DNA from: JAENVT01 sp031370825
Lineage (GTDB): Bacteria; Actinomycetota; Acidimicrobiia; Acidimicrobiales; Ilumatobacteraceae
DNA length: 64,000 bases
Assembly (NCBI GenBank): GCA_031370825.1
Contig: JANMRB010000157.1
Span: forward strand, 1 to 64,000
Direction: 5' to 3'
In this document: positions 23,466 through 31,862 of the stretch, in pieces
Layout: each line of letters starts with the position of its first letter
Position numbering within the stretch: the stretch's first letter is position 1
Notes under the pieces: model-generated
What the model saw: only the letters and a program-made list of their open reading frames with translations
What the model was told of the DNA's origin: nothing
Databases searched by the model: none
Program-made: the position numbers and the translations under genes

Positions 23466-24281
23466 TCAAGTAGCAGGGAACATGAAACAACCAACGGTGC
23501 CCGCACCGGCATACACACCGACGCTCGGCCCGATTCGGTATCGAACGACTTCGACCACGTTTGCCGATTTGCCGAGTGCATCGGCGAGGACCTGCGTGAA
23601 CTGTTGGACGGTTCGATCGCTCTGACCCACTGCGACGTTCAGCCGAGGGCCCCATCCGAGGGCAGTGGTCGCCATCGCCTTGACGGCCTCGACGGGGGTG
23701 CTGGCGTTGGCTACCACGTCGAGCCGCCCCGCGTGAATGGCCATGACCGCGACACCGGTGGTTGTGCTGACCTTGCCGGAACGGATGAACTCCGACTGTC
23801 CCACCACCATCACAGCACCGATGTTCGGGGCGAGCGACTCGGCAACTTGAACCGCTTCGTTGAGCTTGGCTCCGCGAGCCACTGCCTCGCCCGCTGCCCA
23901 GACGCAGCAGCTCACGCCGAACCCCGCTGTGCCCGAGTCCACCAGTCGAACCGGTACCGGTAGCGAACGTGCAGCCAAGCGCGCCGAGTTGAGCGTTCCC
24001 GACGCGGTTGCCGTGACATGGATCGACAGGATCTCGTCGCAGCCGCGATGCAACAGCGACTCGTATGCAGCAGCAAACTGGCCAGGGCTCGGTTGGCTGG
24101 TGCTGACAGCCGGCGAGGGTTCCGCGCTCAACATCGCGTAAAACCGATCGGCGTCGAGATCGACACCTTCGAGGTAATCGTGCTCGTCGACAGTCACCGT
24201 CACCGGGACCACCTCGACGTCATACCGTTCGATGAGCATGGCGGGCAACTGCGAGTTGGAGTCGGTACAGATGCCGATCAT
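23466..24281 (-). CDS. DegV family fatty-acid-binding protein
   Basis: 271 residues. DegV proteins bind a single fatty acid and in some bacteria present it to fatty acid kinase FakA. The N-terminus IGICTDSNSQLPAMLIERYDVEVVPV is the family signature (TDSxxxLP...VxVVP). SQPSPGQF, the segment containing SGTLNSAR and the VDSGTAGFG stretch line the lipid pocket in known structures. It appears complete. No fakA gene is visible nearby. It lies upstream of nothing on its strand and is convergent with DUF2017. Confidence 0.9.
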   Translation of the reverse strand: MIGICTDSNSQLPAMLIERYDVEVVPVTVTVDEHDYLEGVDLDADRFYAMLSAEPSPAVSTSQPSPGQFAAAYESLLHRGCDEILSIHVTATASGTLNSARLAARSLPVPVRLVDSGTAGFGVSCCVWAAGEAVARGAKLNEAVQVAESLAPNIGAVMVVGQSEFIRSGKVSTTTGVAVMAIHAGRLDVVANASTPVEAVKAMATTALGWGPRLNVAVGQSDRTVQQFTQVLADALGKSANVVEVVRYRIGPSVGVYAGAGTVGCFMFPAT

Positions 24282-24379
24282 GGGCGCGATCCGGCTAGGG
24301 CATCGAGTCGCATGTGGGCACGATAAGCCAAACTTCCACCCATATCGATGGCGCCTGGTGAAAATGCGTCAAGGGTTCG

Positions 24380-24805
24380 TCAAGAACCGAGTGCCACCAA
24401 CCACGCCGGCAACCGCGTGGGTCGACCAGTTGCGGTGACGCATCCGTGGACGGTCACCGCTGTGGCCCTGGCCTGGTCGTCCACTGTCAGCAGGTACGCC
24501 ATCTGGAACGCCGTGCGCGTCGGCGATGCCAGTCGCAGATGGACGTCGACCTGCTCGTCGAAGCGCAACGGCTGCCTGTACTGCACGAAGCATTCGAGAA
24601 CCGTGTAGTCCAGGCCATCTGCACGCATCTCGGAGTAGGGGTGGCCCAGGTCTCGAAGATAGGCAACGCGGGTCTCCTCCAGGTATGGCAGATACCGACT
24701 GTGATGAACGATTCCCATGGCGTCCGTTTCGGCGAACCGGACCCGGATGCGGTGATGAAACGGATACGCAGTCGCGTCGAGCGACGGCTCCACGGAGAGA
24801 CGCAC
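24380..24805 (-). CDS. Acyl-CoA thioesterase, YbgC/4HBT hot-dog family
   Basis: 141 residues. It hydrolyses an acyl-CoA or acyl-ACP thioester; substrate unknown. The signature RFAETDAMGIVHHSRYLPYL holds the catalytic Asp of the 4HBT family (the D of ETD) and the G-x-V-x-H-x3-Y helix. The GTG at 24803-24805 is preferred because TACCGT lies 7 nt upstream; a GTG nine bases further upstream overlaps that box. It is followed 98 nt later by the degV-family gene on the same strand. No paaI, ybgC-tol or menaquinone context is seen. Confidence 0.88.
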   Translation of the reverse strand: MRLSVEPSLDATAYPFHHRIRVRFAETDAMGIVHHSRYLPYLEETRVAYLRDLGHPYSEMRADGLDYTVLECFVQYRQPLRFDEQVDVHLRLASPTRTAFQMAYLLTVDDQARATAVTVHGCVTATGRPTRLPAWLVALGS

Positions 24806-24812
24806 GGACCGC

Positions 24813-24818
24813 ACGGTA
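24813..24818 (-). promoter_or_regulatory. Putative -10 box of the thioesterase gene (leaderless)
   Basis: Minus-strand TACCGT lies 7 nt before the GTG at 24805 and decides that start over the GTG at 24814. Confidence 0.35.
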
Positions 24819-24876
24819 GCTCCCCGCAGCCCCCTACCAGCTGGAATCGGCTGGCGCGATTCGCAAGACCTGCTGA

Positions 24877-24882
24877 TAGTGT
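24877..24882 (+). promoter_or_regulatory. Putative -10 box of the tRNA array
   Basis: TAGTGT lies about 31 nt upstream of the mature tRNA-Glu 5' end. The same hexamer is used before the GGDEF-EAL gene. The -35 region is not convincing. Confidence 0.35.
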
Positions 24883-24913
24883 TGCGACGCTCTCAACCGG
24901 AAGAAGTTCCCTA

Positions 24914-24986
24914 GCCCCCATCGTCTAGTGGCCTAGGACACCACCCTTTCAAGGTGGCGGCACGGGTTCGAATCCCGTTGGGGGTG
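24914..24986 (+). tRNA. tRNA-Glu (anticodon TTC)
   Basis: 73 nt. It folds to a cloverleaf with acceptor GCCCCCA/TGGGGGT, anticodon stem CCACC/GGTGG with loop CTTTCAA (anticodon TTC), and T arm ACGGG-TTCGAAT-CCCGT. The 3' CCA is not encoded. First of three closely spaced tRNA genes. Confidence 0.96.
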
Positions 24987-25008
24987 CTGGTCAGATTGGT
25001 TTCAATCT

Positions 25009-25082
25009 GGTCCCGTGGTGAAGCTGGAGTTCACGCCGGCCTGTCAAGCCGGAGGTCGCGGGTTCGAGTCCCGTCGGGACCG
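25009..25082 (+). tRNA. tRNA-Asp (anticodon GTC)
   Basis: 74 nt. Acceptor GGTCCCG/CGGGACC, anticodon stem CCGGC/GCCGG with loop CTGTCAA (anticodon GTC), T loop TTCGAGT. CCA is not encoded. It lies 22 nt after tRNA-Glu. Confidence 0.96.
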
Positions 25083-25120
25083 CTCATAATCAGTAATCAA
25101 GTAGGTCGGTTTCAAAATAC

Positions 25121-25193
25121 GGTCGAGTAGCTCAGTCGGCAGAGCACACGCCTGAAAAGCGTGGGGTCACCGGATCGACGCCGGTCTCGACCA
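25121..25193 (+). tRNA. tRNA-Phe (anticodon GAA)
   Basis: 73 nt. Acceptor GGTCGAG/CTCGACC, anticodon stem CACGC/GCGTG with loop CTGAAAA (anticodon GAA). The T loop reads ATCGACG, so position 54 is A instead of the near-universal T; the T55, C56 and A58 positions are kept. CCA is not encoded. Last of the array. Confidence 0.94.
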
Positions 25194-25210
25194 CAGCACG
25201 GCTAACAAGC

Positions 25211-25253
25211 GCAGGCATCGCAGTGGGCACATACGGCCCACCACGGTGCCTGC
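25211..25253 (+). terminator. Long imperfect hairpin after the tRNA array
   Basis: It begins 18 nt after tRNA-Phe. The outer stem GCAGGCA/TGCCTGC continues through G-C, C-G and T-G pairs, a 2x2 mismatch (CA/CA), then inner stem GTGGGC/GCCCAC with a 7-nt loop. No U-tract follows. It is the strongest intergenic fold I see; tRNA transcript terminator is the simplest reading, a small structured RNA the alternative. Confidence 0.55.
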
Positions 25254-25325
25254 GTCGCGTGTGCGCCAGTATCCTCGCCGCGTGGCAATCAGCCCGACGG
25301 CCAGCGTTCCAAGCGCGCGACGATC

Positions 25326-27479
25326 ATGAGCGAGCGCGAGCGCGCGTCTCTCGAACGCCAGCTCGTCGAGGCACTGGAAGGGCTCGATGACTCTGGCATC
25401 GCATCCAGCCGATCGATCGAACTCGCAGATCACGCGCTCGATCTGACGCACCTCTATGACGTGCAACTGGCCAGCCGCCATTGCGACCTCGCCGCGCGCT
25501 GGCTGCGATCGCGGGGCAAGGGCTACTACACGATCGGTTCCGCCGGGCACGAGAGCAATGCCGTTCTGGCCATGACGACACGACCGACCGACCCGGCTCT
25601 GTTGCACTACCGCAGCGGCGGCTTCTACCTCGGCCGCGCCGGCCTCACCGGGGTCAGCGACATCCTTTCGGGGGTCGTCGCTGCGACCAGCGAGCCCATC
25701 TCGGGCGGACGGCACAAGGTCTTCGGCCGACACGATCTGGCCATCATCCCGCAGACATCGACCATCGCTTCGCATCTGCCGCGTGCCGTGGGAGTGGCCT
25801 TCGCCATCGATCGCGCCGCCAAGCTCAAGGTCGAATCCCCTTGGCCGTCCGATGCGATCACCGTGTGCAGCTTCGGCGACGCGTCGACCAACCATTCGGT
25901 GGCGGCCGGCTCGTTCAATGCTGCCGCCTACTGCTCGTACCAAGGCCTGCCCTTGCCGTTGCTCTTCGTGTGCGAGGACAACGGTCTCGGCATCAGCGTG
26001 CGCACACCCGTTGGTTGGATCGAAACGGCGTTCGGCTCGCGGCCGCATCTTCGCTACGCCGCGGTCGACGGCGCCGACACGCTCGCCGTCGCTGAGGTAG
26101 CCGGCGACCTCGCTGATTGGGTCAGGCTCAAGCGCAAGCCAGCCTTCTTACATCTCCGCACGGTTCGGTACGGCGGGCACGCTGGAACCGATGTCGAGTC
26201 CGCGTATCGCAGCGCGCACGAGATCCGCGCAGACGCAGACCGCGACCCGATCATCGGCACTGCGAGAGCGTTGTTGGCCGAGGGTTGGACGACGTCCGAC
26301 CTTCTGCGACGGCACGACGAGATCGCCGACATGGTGCAGAAGATCGCCGCGGAACTCGCCGATGCCGAGCAGTTGACGACCGCCGAAGAGGTCGTGCGAC
26401 CGCTCGCGATCCGCCGCCCCGGCGAGGTCGAGCGACTCGCCAGGCGGTTGACCCCGACGGAACCGGGCGAACCGCTGACGTTCGCCCAAGCGGTCAACAC
26501 CACGTTGGCGTCGGTGCTGAAGCGTCAACCCAACGTCTTGGTCTTCGGTGAGGACGTCGCGGTCAAAGGTGGCGTGTACGGCGTGACGAAGGGGCTGATG
26601 GCGAAGGCGGGCGGTGGACGTGTCTTCGACACGCTGCTCGACGAAACCTCCATCCTCGGCCTGGCCAACGGGAGCGCCATCAGTGGCTTCGTGCCGATCC
26701 CGGAGATCGAATACCTGGCCTACCTCCACAACGCCGAGGACCAACTGCGCGGCGAGGCCGCAACGCTGTCGTTCTTCTCCAACGGTCAATACCGCAATGG
26801 ACTCGTGGTGCGCGTCGCCGGCTACGGGTACCAGGAGGGCTTCGGCGGGCATTTTCACAACGATGACGCGATCGCCGTGCTGCGCGACATCCCTGGCCTG
26901 GTCCTTGCTTCTCCCTCGCGACCCGATGATGCCGCGGCGATGCTGACCACCTGTGTTGCCGCTGCCCAAGTCGACGGCACCGTGTCGGTGTTTCTCGAGC
27001 CGATCGCTCGCTACCACACCCAGGACCTGTTCGACACCGGCGATCGAGAGTGGATGGCGGCGATCAACACCGACGAGCACGTCCCCATCGGCTCGGCCAG
27101 GACCTACGGCGACGGCCTCGATCTGACCATCGTCACCTGTGGGAACGGTGTGCTCCTGAGCCTGAGGGTCGCCCGACGGCTCGCCGGTCGCGGTGTCGGC
27201 GTGCGCGTGGTCGATCTCCGCTGGCTCGCACCGTTGCCGATCGAGGACCTCATCCGGGAGGCGCACGCCACCAAGGCCGTGCTGGTCGCTGACGAAACCC
27301 GTGCGAGCGGCGGATGGAGCGAAGGTGTCGTGACTGCACTCATCGAGGCAGGAATCACCACTCGCGTCGGCAGGGTCACGAGCAAAGACAGCTTCATTCC
27401 ACTCGGCGACGCAGCCAAGCTCATGCTTCTCAGTGAGGACGAGGTCGAGGCGGCGGCCTACGGACTGCTGCACAGCTGA
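25326..27479 (+). CDS. 2-oxoacid dehydrogenase E1 component, fused alpha and beta subunits
   Basis: 717 residues. It is the thiamine-diphosphate decarboxylase of a pyruvate or branched-chain 2-oxoacid dehydrogenase complex. Residues 40-365 are the alpha (E1) part, with the ThDP/metal motif FGDAST (183-188) through EDNG (217-220); the usual GDG reads GDA. Residues about 385-717 are the beta part (PLTFAQAVNTTLASVL, VFGEDVAVKGGVYGVTKGL, FLEPIARY, ADETRASGGWSEGV). The two chains are usually separate genes, so this is a natural fusion with an intact linker and no frameshift. No E2, E3 or lipoate genes lie nearby. It starts 72 nt after the tRNA hairpin. Substrate uncertain. Confidence 0.88.
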   Translation: MSERERASLERQLVEALEGLDDSGIASSRSIELADHALDLTHLYDVQLASRHCDLAARWLRSRGKGYYTIGSAGHESNAVLAMTTRPTDPALLHYRSGGFYLGRAGLTGVSDILSGVVAATSEPISGGRHKVFGRHDLAIIPQTSTIASHLPRAVGVAFAIDRAAKLKVESPWPSDAITVCSFGDASTNHSVAAGSFNAAAYCSYQGLPLPLLFVCEDNGLGISVRTPVGWIETAFGSRPHLRYAAVDGADTLAVAEVAGDLADWVRLKRKPAFLHLRTVRYGGHAGTDVESAYRSAHEIRADADRDPIIGTARALLAEGWTTSDLLRRHDEIADMVQKIAAELADAEQLTTAEEVVRPLAIRRPGEVERLARRLTPTEPGEPLTFAQAVNTTLASVLKRQPNVLVFGEDVAVKGGVYGVTKGLMAKAGGGRVFDTLLDETSILGLANGSAISGFVPIPEIEYLAYLHNAEDQLRGEAATLSFFSNGQYRNGLVVRVAGYGYQEGFGGHFHNDDAIAVLRDIPGLVLASPSRPDDAAAMLTTCVAAAQVDGTVSVFLEPIARYHTQDLFDTGDREWMAAINTDEHVPIGSARTYGDGLDLTIVTCGNGVLLSLRVARRLAGRGVGVRVVDLRWLAPLPIEDLIREAHATKAVLVADETRASGGWSEGVVTALIEAGITTRVGRVTSKDSFIPLGDAAKLMLLSEDEVEAAAYGLLHS

Positions 27480-27538
27480 ACCTCCAAGTCCTGTGCCGAC
27501 CGAAGTACCGTTGATCAACGAATGAGCGAGGTGACGGA

Positions 27539-28549
27539 ATGGACAAGCGGCTGATCGTGTCTGCATCTCTTTCCGTTGCGTTGGTCTTGGCATCGTGCGG
27601 AGGCGACAGCAAAGTCGCGACCAAGGATGCCTTCAGCGATCAATTGGCCAGCGTCTGTCGAACCATCGGACGCGGGATCGGCAATCTCGACGCGGCGACG
27701 TCGCTCGAAGAGGTTCGCAGCAATGCCACCAACGCCTCGGCGCTCTACGAGGATGGGCTCAATGAGCTCAAGAAGCTGAAGATCCCGACGAGCGACAAGG
27801 ATTTCGAGGCTGACGTGACCGACCTCATCGCTAGCTATGAGGATCAGCTCGACACGCTCGATGCAATTGCCAAGGCTGCCAAGGAGAGCGACCAGGAGGC
27901 CGTCGACAGCAGGATCGGCAAGCTCACCGACCAGGCGGCGGGCAGCAACGAGCTGGCAGACAACCTCAACGTCAGCCGGTGTCAACTCGACCCCGTGTTC
28001 GAGTCTGCTCCGGCAACGACCGAGCCGACGCCTGCGCTGACCCTGCCAATCGCCACGCTGCCGCCCAGGACGATCCCCGTCGACACCGTTCCGCTCGACA
28101 CAACTCCGTTCGGCAACAAGGTGGTCCTGTCCTCGAACGCGCTCGTTCCGCTCGGCGATTACACGTTTGCGGACGCACCCGATGACACGATCAAGGGCTT
28201 CCATGCATTGCTCGACCTGTCGCCGCTCATGGCCGCTCAGTCGGGTCAGATCAGCGGGATCGACGTGATCGGTTCGGACGGCCAGCCGATGGGTCGCGTG
28301 TTCGCATTCGAATCCGACACGGACCCTCTGACGCCCGGCTCCCTGGAGGAAGACACTCCCTTCCTCACTAGCGACGTACCCACAACACCATTGACGGTGG
28401 GCACCCAGGAGGGTATGACCTGGAGCGACCCGGACGGCACCACGTACTTCCTTCTCGGAGTCAGCAACGTGCTGCTCTGGGCATTGTCACCATCCGCTGA
28501 CCTCCTGCAGCCGACGTTGCAGGCTTGGGGCGAAAGCGTCTCCCAGTAG
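27539..28549 (+). CDS. Secreted lipoprotein of unknown function
   Basis: 336 residues. A clear lipoprotein signal ends in LASCGG. Residues about 25-150 look like an alpha-helical domain with two Cys (VCRTIGRGI and SRCQLDP), followed by a Thr/Pro-rich linker (about 158-200) and a beta-rich C-terminal domain. GAGGTGA stands 5 nt before the ATG. It ends 3 nt before engB, so the two may be cotranscribed. I do not recognise the family; it resembles many extracytoplasmic actinobacterial lipoproteins with helical bundles. Confidence 0.8.
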   Translation: MDKRLIVSASLSVALVLASCGGDSKVATKDAFSDQLASVCRTIGRGIGNLDAATSLEEVRSNATNASALYEDGLNELKKLKIPTSDKDFEADVTDLIASYEDQLDTLDAIAKAAKESDQEAVDSRIGKLTDQAAGSNELADNLNVSRCQLDPVFESAPATTEPTPALTLPIATLPPRTIPVDTVPLDTTPFGNKVVLSSNALVPLGDYTFADAPDDTIKGFHALLDLSPLMAAQSGQISGIDVIGSDGQPMGRVFAFESDTDPLTPGSLEEDTPFLTSDVPTTPLTVGTQEGMTWSDPDGTTYFLLGVSNVLLWALSPSADLLQPTLQAWGESVSQ

Positions 28550-28552
28550 CCC

Positions 28553-29131
28553 GTGCCGCTCCAACTGACCTTCGTCACCTCCGCCAAGCGCCACGTCGAC
28601 CTCCCCGACTCACCTGGGGAAGTCGCCATCGTCGGTCGTTCGAACGTCGGCAAATCCTCGCTGATCAACGCACTGGCCAACCGCCGCCAACTCGCCAAGG
28701 TCTCGAAAACGCCGGGACGCACCCAACTGATCAACATGTTCGTGCTGCCGAACGAGGCCACGGTCGTCGACCTGCCGGGCTACGGATACGCGGCGGTGCC
28801 CGGTCGCGAGCGGGCTACCTGGCAGGCGATGATCGAGGGCTACCTCTTGGAGCGCGAGCCGTTGGTGCTGGTGTTCGTGCTGGTCGATGGCGAGATCGGC
28901 CCGACGAAGCTCGACCTGCAGATGCTGGCCTGGTTGCAGGGCAACGGCGTGCCGTACCAGATTGTGGCGACAAAGCTCGATAAGGTGAAGCCATCGAAGT
29001 TGGCCGGCCGGCGACAACAACTCGCCCGTGACTGCCTGCTCGACGAGGGTGATGTGATGTGGGTGAGCGCCAGCAAGGGCACGGGAATCGACCGTCTACA
29101 GGCCCACGTCAATGCGATGCTGACCGTATGA
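28553..29131 (+). CDS. engB: Ribosome biogenesis GTPase EngB/YsxC
   Basis: 192 residues. A small TRAFAC GTPase that assists 50S subunit maturation. G1 GRSNVGKSS (28-36), G3 DLPGYG (about 73-78), G4 TKLDK (about 141) and a G5-like VSASKGTGI are all present, and KTPGRTQLINMF is the EngB switch I region. GTG start 3 nt after the lipoprotein stop. Length is normal. Confidence 0.95.
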   Translation: MPLQLTFVTSAKRHVDLPDSPGEVAIVGRSNVGKSSLINALANRRQLAKVSKTPGRTQLINMFVLPNEATVVDLPGYGYAAVPGRERATWQAMIEGYLLEREPLVLVFVLVDGEIGPTKLDLQMLAWLQGNGVPYQIVATKLDKVKPSKLAGRRQQLARDCLLDEGDVMWVSASKGTGIDRLQAHVNAMLTV

Positions 29132-29166
29132 TGTCTGTTCCTTGAGAGTTCCACCGGAACTACCCG

Positions 29167-29196
29167 TTGCGGCAAGACCACCACGTGGAGTAGTGT
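29167..29196 (+). promoter_or_regulatory. Promoter of the GGDEF-EAL gene (leaderless)
   Basis: TTGCGG (29167-29172), an 18-nt spacer and TAGTGT (29191-29196), 7 nt before the GTG start at 29204. Confidence 0.45.
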
Positions 29197-29203
29197 TTGC
29201 TCC

Positions 29204-31801
29204 GTGGCAGGACGGGACCCCCGAACGACCGGACAACTGATGACACGACTGGGTTATCGGGCCGAAGTCTCGCGCTCTGAGCAGGTGCGATGGCTCGTTT
29301 CACGTTGTGAGCCGCTGTTGCTCGTGACCTTGTCGATCCACTACCTGCTGCGCACCCCGGTGTGGCCCGTGTCGATTCCAGTTCTGATCGCGGCCGTCGC
29401 CGGCTTGGCGCTCGGGCTGTTCGGCACTGTTTATCCGACCAACTCTCGGCTGAGCCTCGTTCGGGCGACGGTTGCGACCGCCTTGCTGATGGCGATGTCG
29501 CTGGTGCTGTCGCATCACCTGGTCGACCTCGTGCCCTGGTTCTCGATCCTCGGAATCAGCTATCCGCTCGTCTTCGGTCTGCGCCGCGCATACCCATTCG
29601 TGATCGCAAACTCGATCGGCGTCGGTGTGGCAGCGACGTCGGTCTTCGGCGTCACGTCCGGCCTGATGCGTGTTCCCATCGTGCTGATCGGCGGCGTGCT
29701 GGCCGGACTGGTGGCCGACGCACTCGAACAGGCAACGACAGCTGCGACAACGGCCACGCGCGACGCGGCACGAGCACGCACGAGTGAGAACTACCTGCGA
29801 ACGGTGCTGAACACCGCACCGATCGGAATCCTGGTGATCGGCGCCGAGCTCGAGAACTCGTTCATGAACGCCCGCATCTCCCAGTTCCTCGATTCTGCGC
29901 CAGTGCTCAACGACCTCGAGGCACTGCGCGCGTACCTCGACCCCGATGACCGTCACATCTTCGACAAGTTGCGTGCGAAGGTCGCCGATGGTGAGACGGC
30001 GACATACAGCTGCCGCTTGGACCTGCCTAACATCGGCCGGCGCAACGTGCAGATCGTTGCCGCACCCGCAATCGACGACCACGGCCAGCACACGGGCACC
30101 GTCGTGATCGTTCGCGACATGAACGACGAGGTCGGGCGCAGGCGTGAGATGGAGCGCTTCCGCGCTGTCGCCGACGCGACGACCGATCTGGTCGCGATCG
30201 CATCGTTCGGAGATGGCACCAACTACCTCAACCCGGCGGGCGAACGATTCTTCGGAGCCAACCCGCTGAACCGCAACGACACCTTGAAGTTCATACCAGA
30301 GGAGTATCGCGAGACGATGTTCGCCGAGATCGGCGAAGCGATCCGCGACGGTGGCACGTGGAGCGGCGAGATCGAGATGGTCGATCAGGACGGCGAACGC
30401 CATCCCATGTCGGGCGTCGCCGTTGGGATCCGCGACGAGCAAGGTCACCTCGAAGGCTTCGCGGTGACCTACCGCGACCTGTCAGATCGCAAGCGACTCG
30501 AGGCCCGTCTGGCACACGACGCCGGCCACGACGCATTGACCGGCCTCCCGAACCGGCAGCAGCTCTTCAACCTTCTGACCAACACGATCGGCGACCGCGA
30601 GCGCATGGCCGTGATGTTCTGCGACCTCGACGACTTCAAGGTCGTCAACGACAGCCTCGGCCACTCTGTCGGTGACCGCCTGCTGCAGGTGGTCGCCGAC
30701 CGTTTGCAGACTGCGACGCGCGGCGGCGACATCGTCGGCCGGCTTGGTGGCGACGAGTTCCTCGTGGTGTGCCGCAACATCGGCACCGATCTCGAGGTCG
30801 CTGCCATCGCTGACCGCCTGCTCAGCGCGGTCAAAGCTCCGATCAGCCTCGATGGTCGCGAGCACGTGGTCTCGATGAGCGTCGGCGTTGCCTTCGGCAT
30901 CGGCTCCGACCCGGCCAACGAGATCGTTCAACGCGCCGACCTGGCGATGTACGCGGCCAAGCAGGCGGGCCGCCGACGCGTCGCCTTGTTCGATCAGACG
31001 ATGCGGCGCCAGGTCGACGACAGGCTCGACATGGAACGCGAGCTCCGCGCCGCCTTCCGCGACAATCAGCTGTCGCTGCACTACCAACCCATCGTCAACA
31101 CCGGCACTCGCGAGGTGCTCGGCTTCGAGGCGTTGGTCCGGTGGCAGCACCCGACACGAGGTCTGATCCTGCCCGGCAAGTTCATGCCGATCATCGAAAC
31201 GGCCGGCTTCTCGATACAACTCGGCGAGTTCGTGCTCAACGAGGCCACGCGCGCCGCATCGTTGCTGCGCCTGCGTGCCCCGAACCTCAGCATGTCGATC
31301 AACCTGTCCGCGGCCGAGCTAAACGACGGCAATCTGGTCGAAAACGTGGCGAAGGCGATCACTCGCGCCGGCATCGGCGCGTCGGCTCTCACCGTGGAGA
31401 TCACCGAAGACATCGTGATGGCCGACATAGTCGCCGCCAAGCCGCAACTTGACGAGCTGCACGGCCTCGGCGTTCGCATTGCCATCGACGACTTCGGGAC
31501 TGGGTACTCCAACCTGGCCCTGCTGCGGCAGTTCGCCGCCGACTTCGTCAAGATCGATCGCAGCCTCATCAGCGGTCTCGATACCGAGCGCGGTGGCAGC
31601 GAGTTCGTCAGGTTGATCCTGTCGCTGGCCCACGAGCTCGGGTATGCGCCGATCGCCGAAGGCGTCGAGACCGAGGCCCAGCTCGACGAGCTGCGCCGGT
31701 TGGAATGCAAGATGGCGCAGGGATTCCTGTTTGCCAAGCCGATGACGTTGGCCGATGCATTGGCGTTTGCCAGCAGCGGTGCGTACGGACAGCGGGTCTG
31801 A
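29204..31801 (+). CDS. Membrane GGDEF-EAL (cyclic di-GMP) signalling protein with PAS domains
   Basis: 865 residues. About six membrane helices (35-185) form a sensor region, followed by two PAS-like domains (about 195-310 and 315-425), GGDEF (about 430-595) and EAL (about 605-860). The GGDEF signature GRLGGDEFLV is intact near 515, with an RxxD inhibitory site (RGGD) five residues before it. EAL has GFEALVRW, DDFGTGYS, KIDRSLI and AEGVE, so the phosphodiesterase metal site also looks complete. It could make or break cyclic di-GMP; bifunctional forms are common. It sits alone between engB and the Ig-repeat gene. Confidence 0.93.
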   Translation: MAGRDPRTTGQLMTRLGYRAEVSRSEQVRWLVSRCEPLLLVTLSIHYLLRTPVWPVSIPVLIAAVAGLALGLFGTVYPTNSRLSLVRATVATALLMAMSLVLSHHLVDLVPWFSILGISYPLVFGLRRAYPFVIANSIGVGVAATSVFGVTSGLMRVPIVLIGGVLAGLVADALEQATTAATTATRDAARARTSENYLRTVLNTAPIGILVIGAELENSFMNARISQFLDSAPVLNDLEALRAYLDPDDRHIFDKLRAKVADGETATYSCRLDLPNIGRRNVQIVAAPAIDDHGQHTGTVVIVRDMNDEVGRRREMERFRAVADATTDLVAIASFGDGTNYLNPAGERFFGANPLNRNDTLKFIPEEYRETMFAEIGEAIRDGGTWSGEIEMVDQDGERHPMSGVAVGIRDEQGHLEGFAVTYRDLSDRKRLEARLAHDAGHDALTGLPNRQQLFNLLTNTIGDRERMAVMFCDLDDFKVVNDSLGHSVGDRLLQVVADRLQTATRGGDIVGRLGGDEFLVVCRNIGTDLEVAAIADRLLSAVKAPISLDGREHVVSMSVGVAFGIGSDPANEIVQRADLAMYAAKQAGRRRVALFDQTMRRQVDDRLDMERELRAAFRDNQLSLHYQPIVNTGTREVLGFEALVRWQHPTRGLILPGKFMPIIETAGFSIQLGEFVLNEATRAASLLRLRAPNLSMSINLSAAELNDGNLVENVAKAITRAGIGASALTVEITEDIVMADIVAAKPQLDELHGLGVRIAIDDFGTGYSNLALLRQFAADFVKIDRSLISGLDTERGGSEFVRLILSLAHELGYAPIAEGVETEAQLDELRRLECKMAQGFLFAKPMTLADALAFASSGAYGQRV

Positions 31802-31809
31802 TCCGCCTG

Positions 31810-31815
31810 TAGTAT
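31810..31815 (+). promoter_or_regulatory. Putative -10 box of the Ig-repeat gene
   Basis: TAGTAT lies 47 nt before the ATG at 31863, which has its own ribosome binding site (GAGGTAGG). Confidence 0.35.
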
Positions 31816-31862
31816 CGAATCGGCAAACGTCGCCGAAAACATAGGCCATCGAGGTAGGCGGC

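Noticed and set aside
24371..24388. Small hairpin GGTTC/GAACC at the thioesterase stop
   Set aside because: Only 5 bp and it overlaps the stop codon; no reliable terminator signal.
29147..29161. Hairpin AGTTCC/GGAACT after engB
   Set aside because: 6 bp with a 3-nt loop and no U-tract; too weak to call a terminator.
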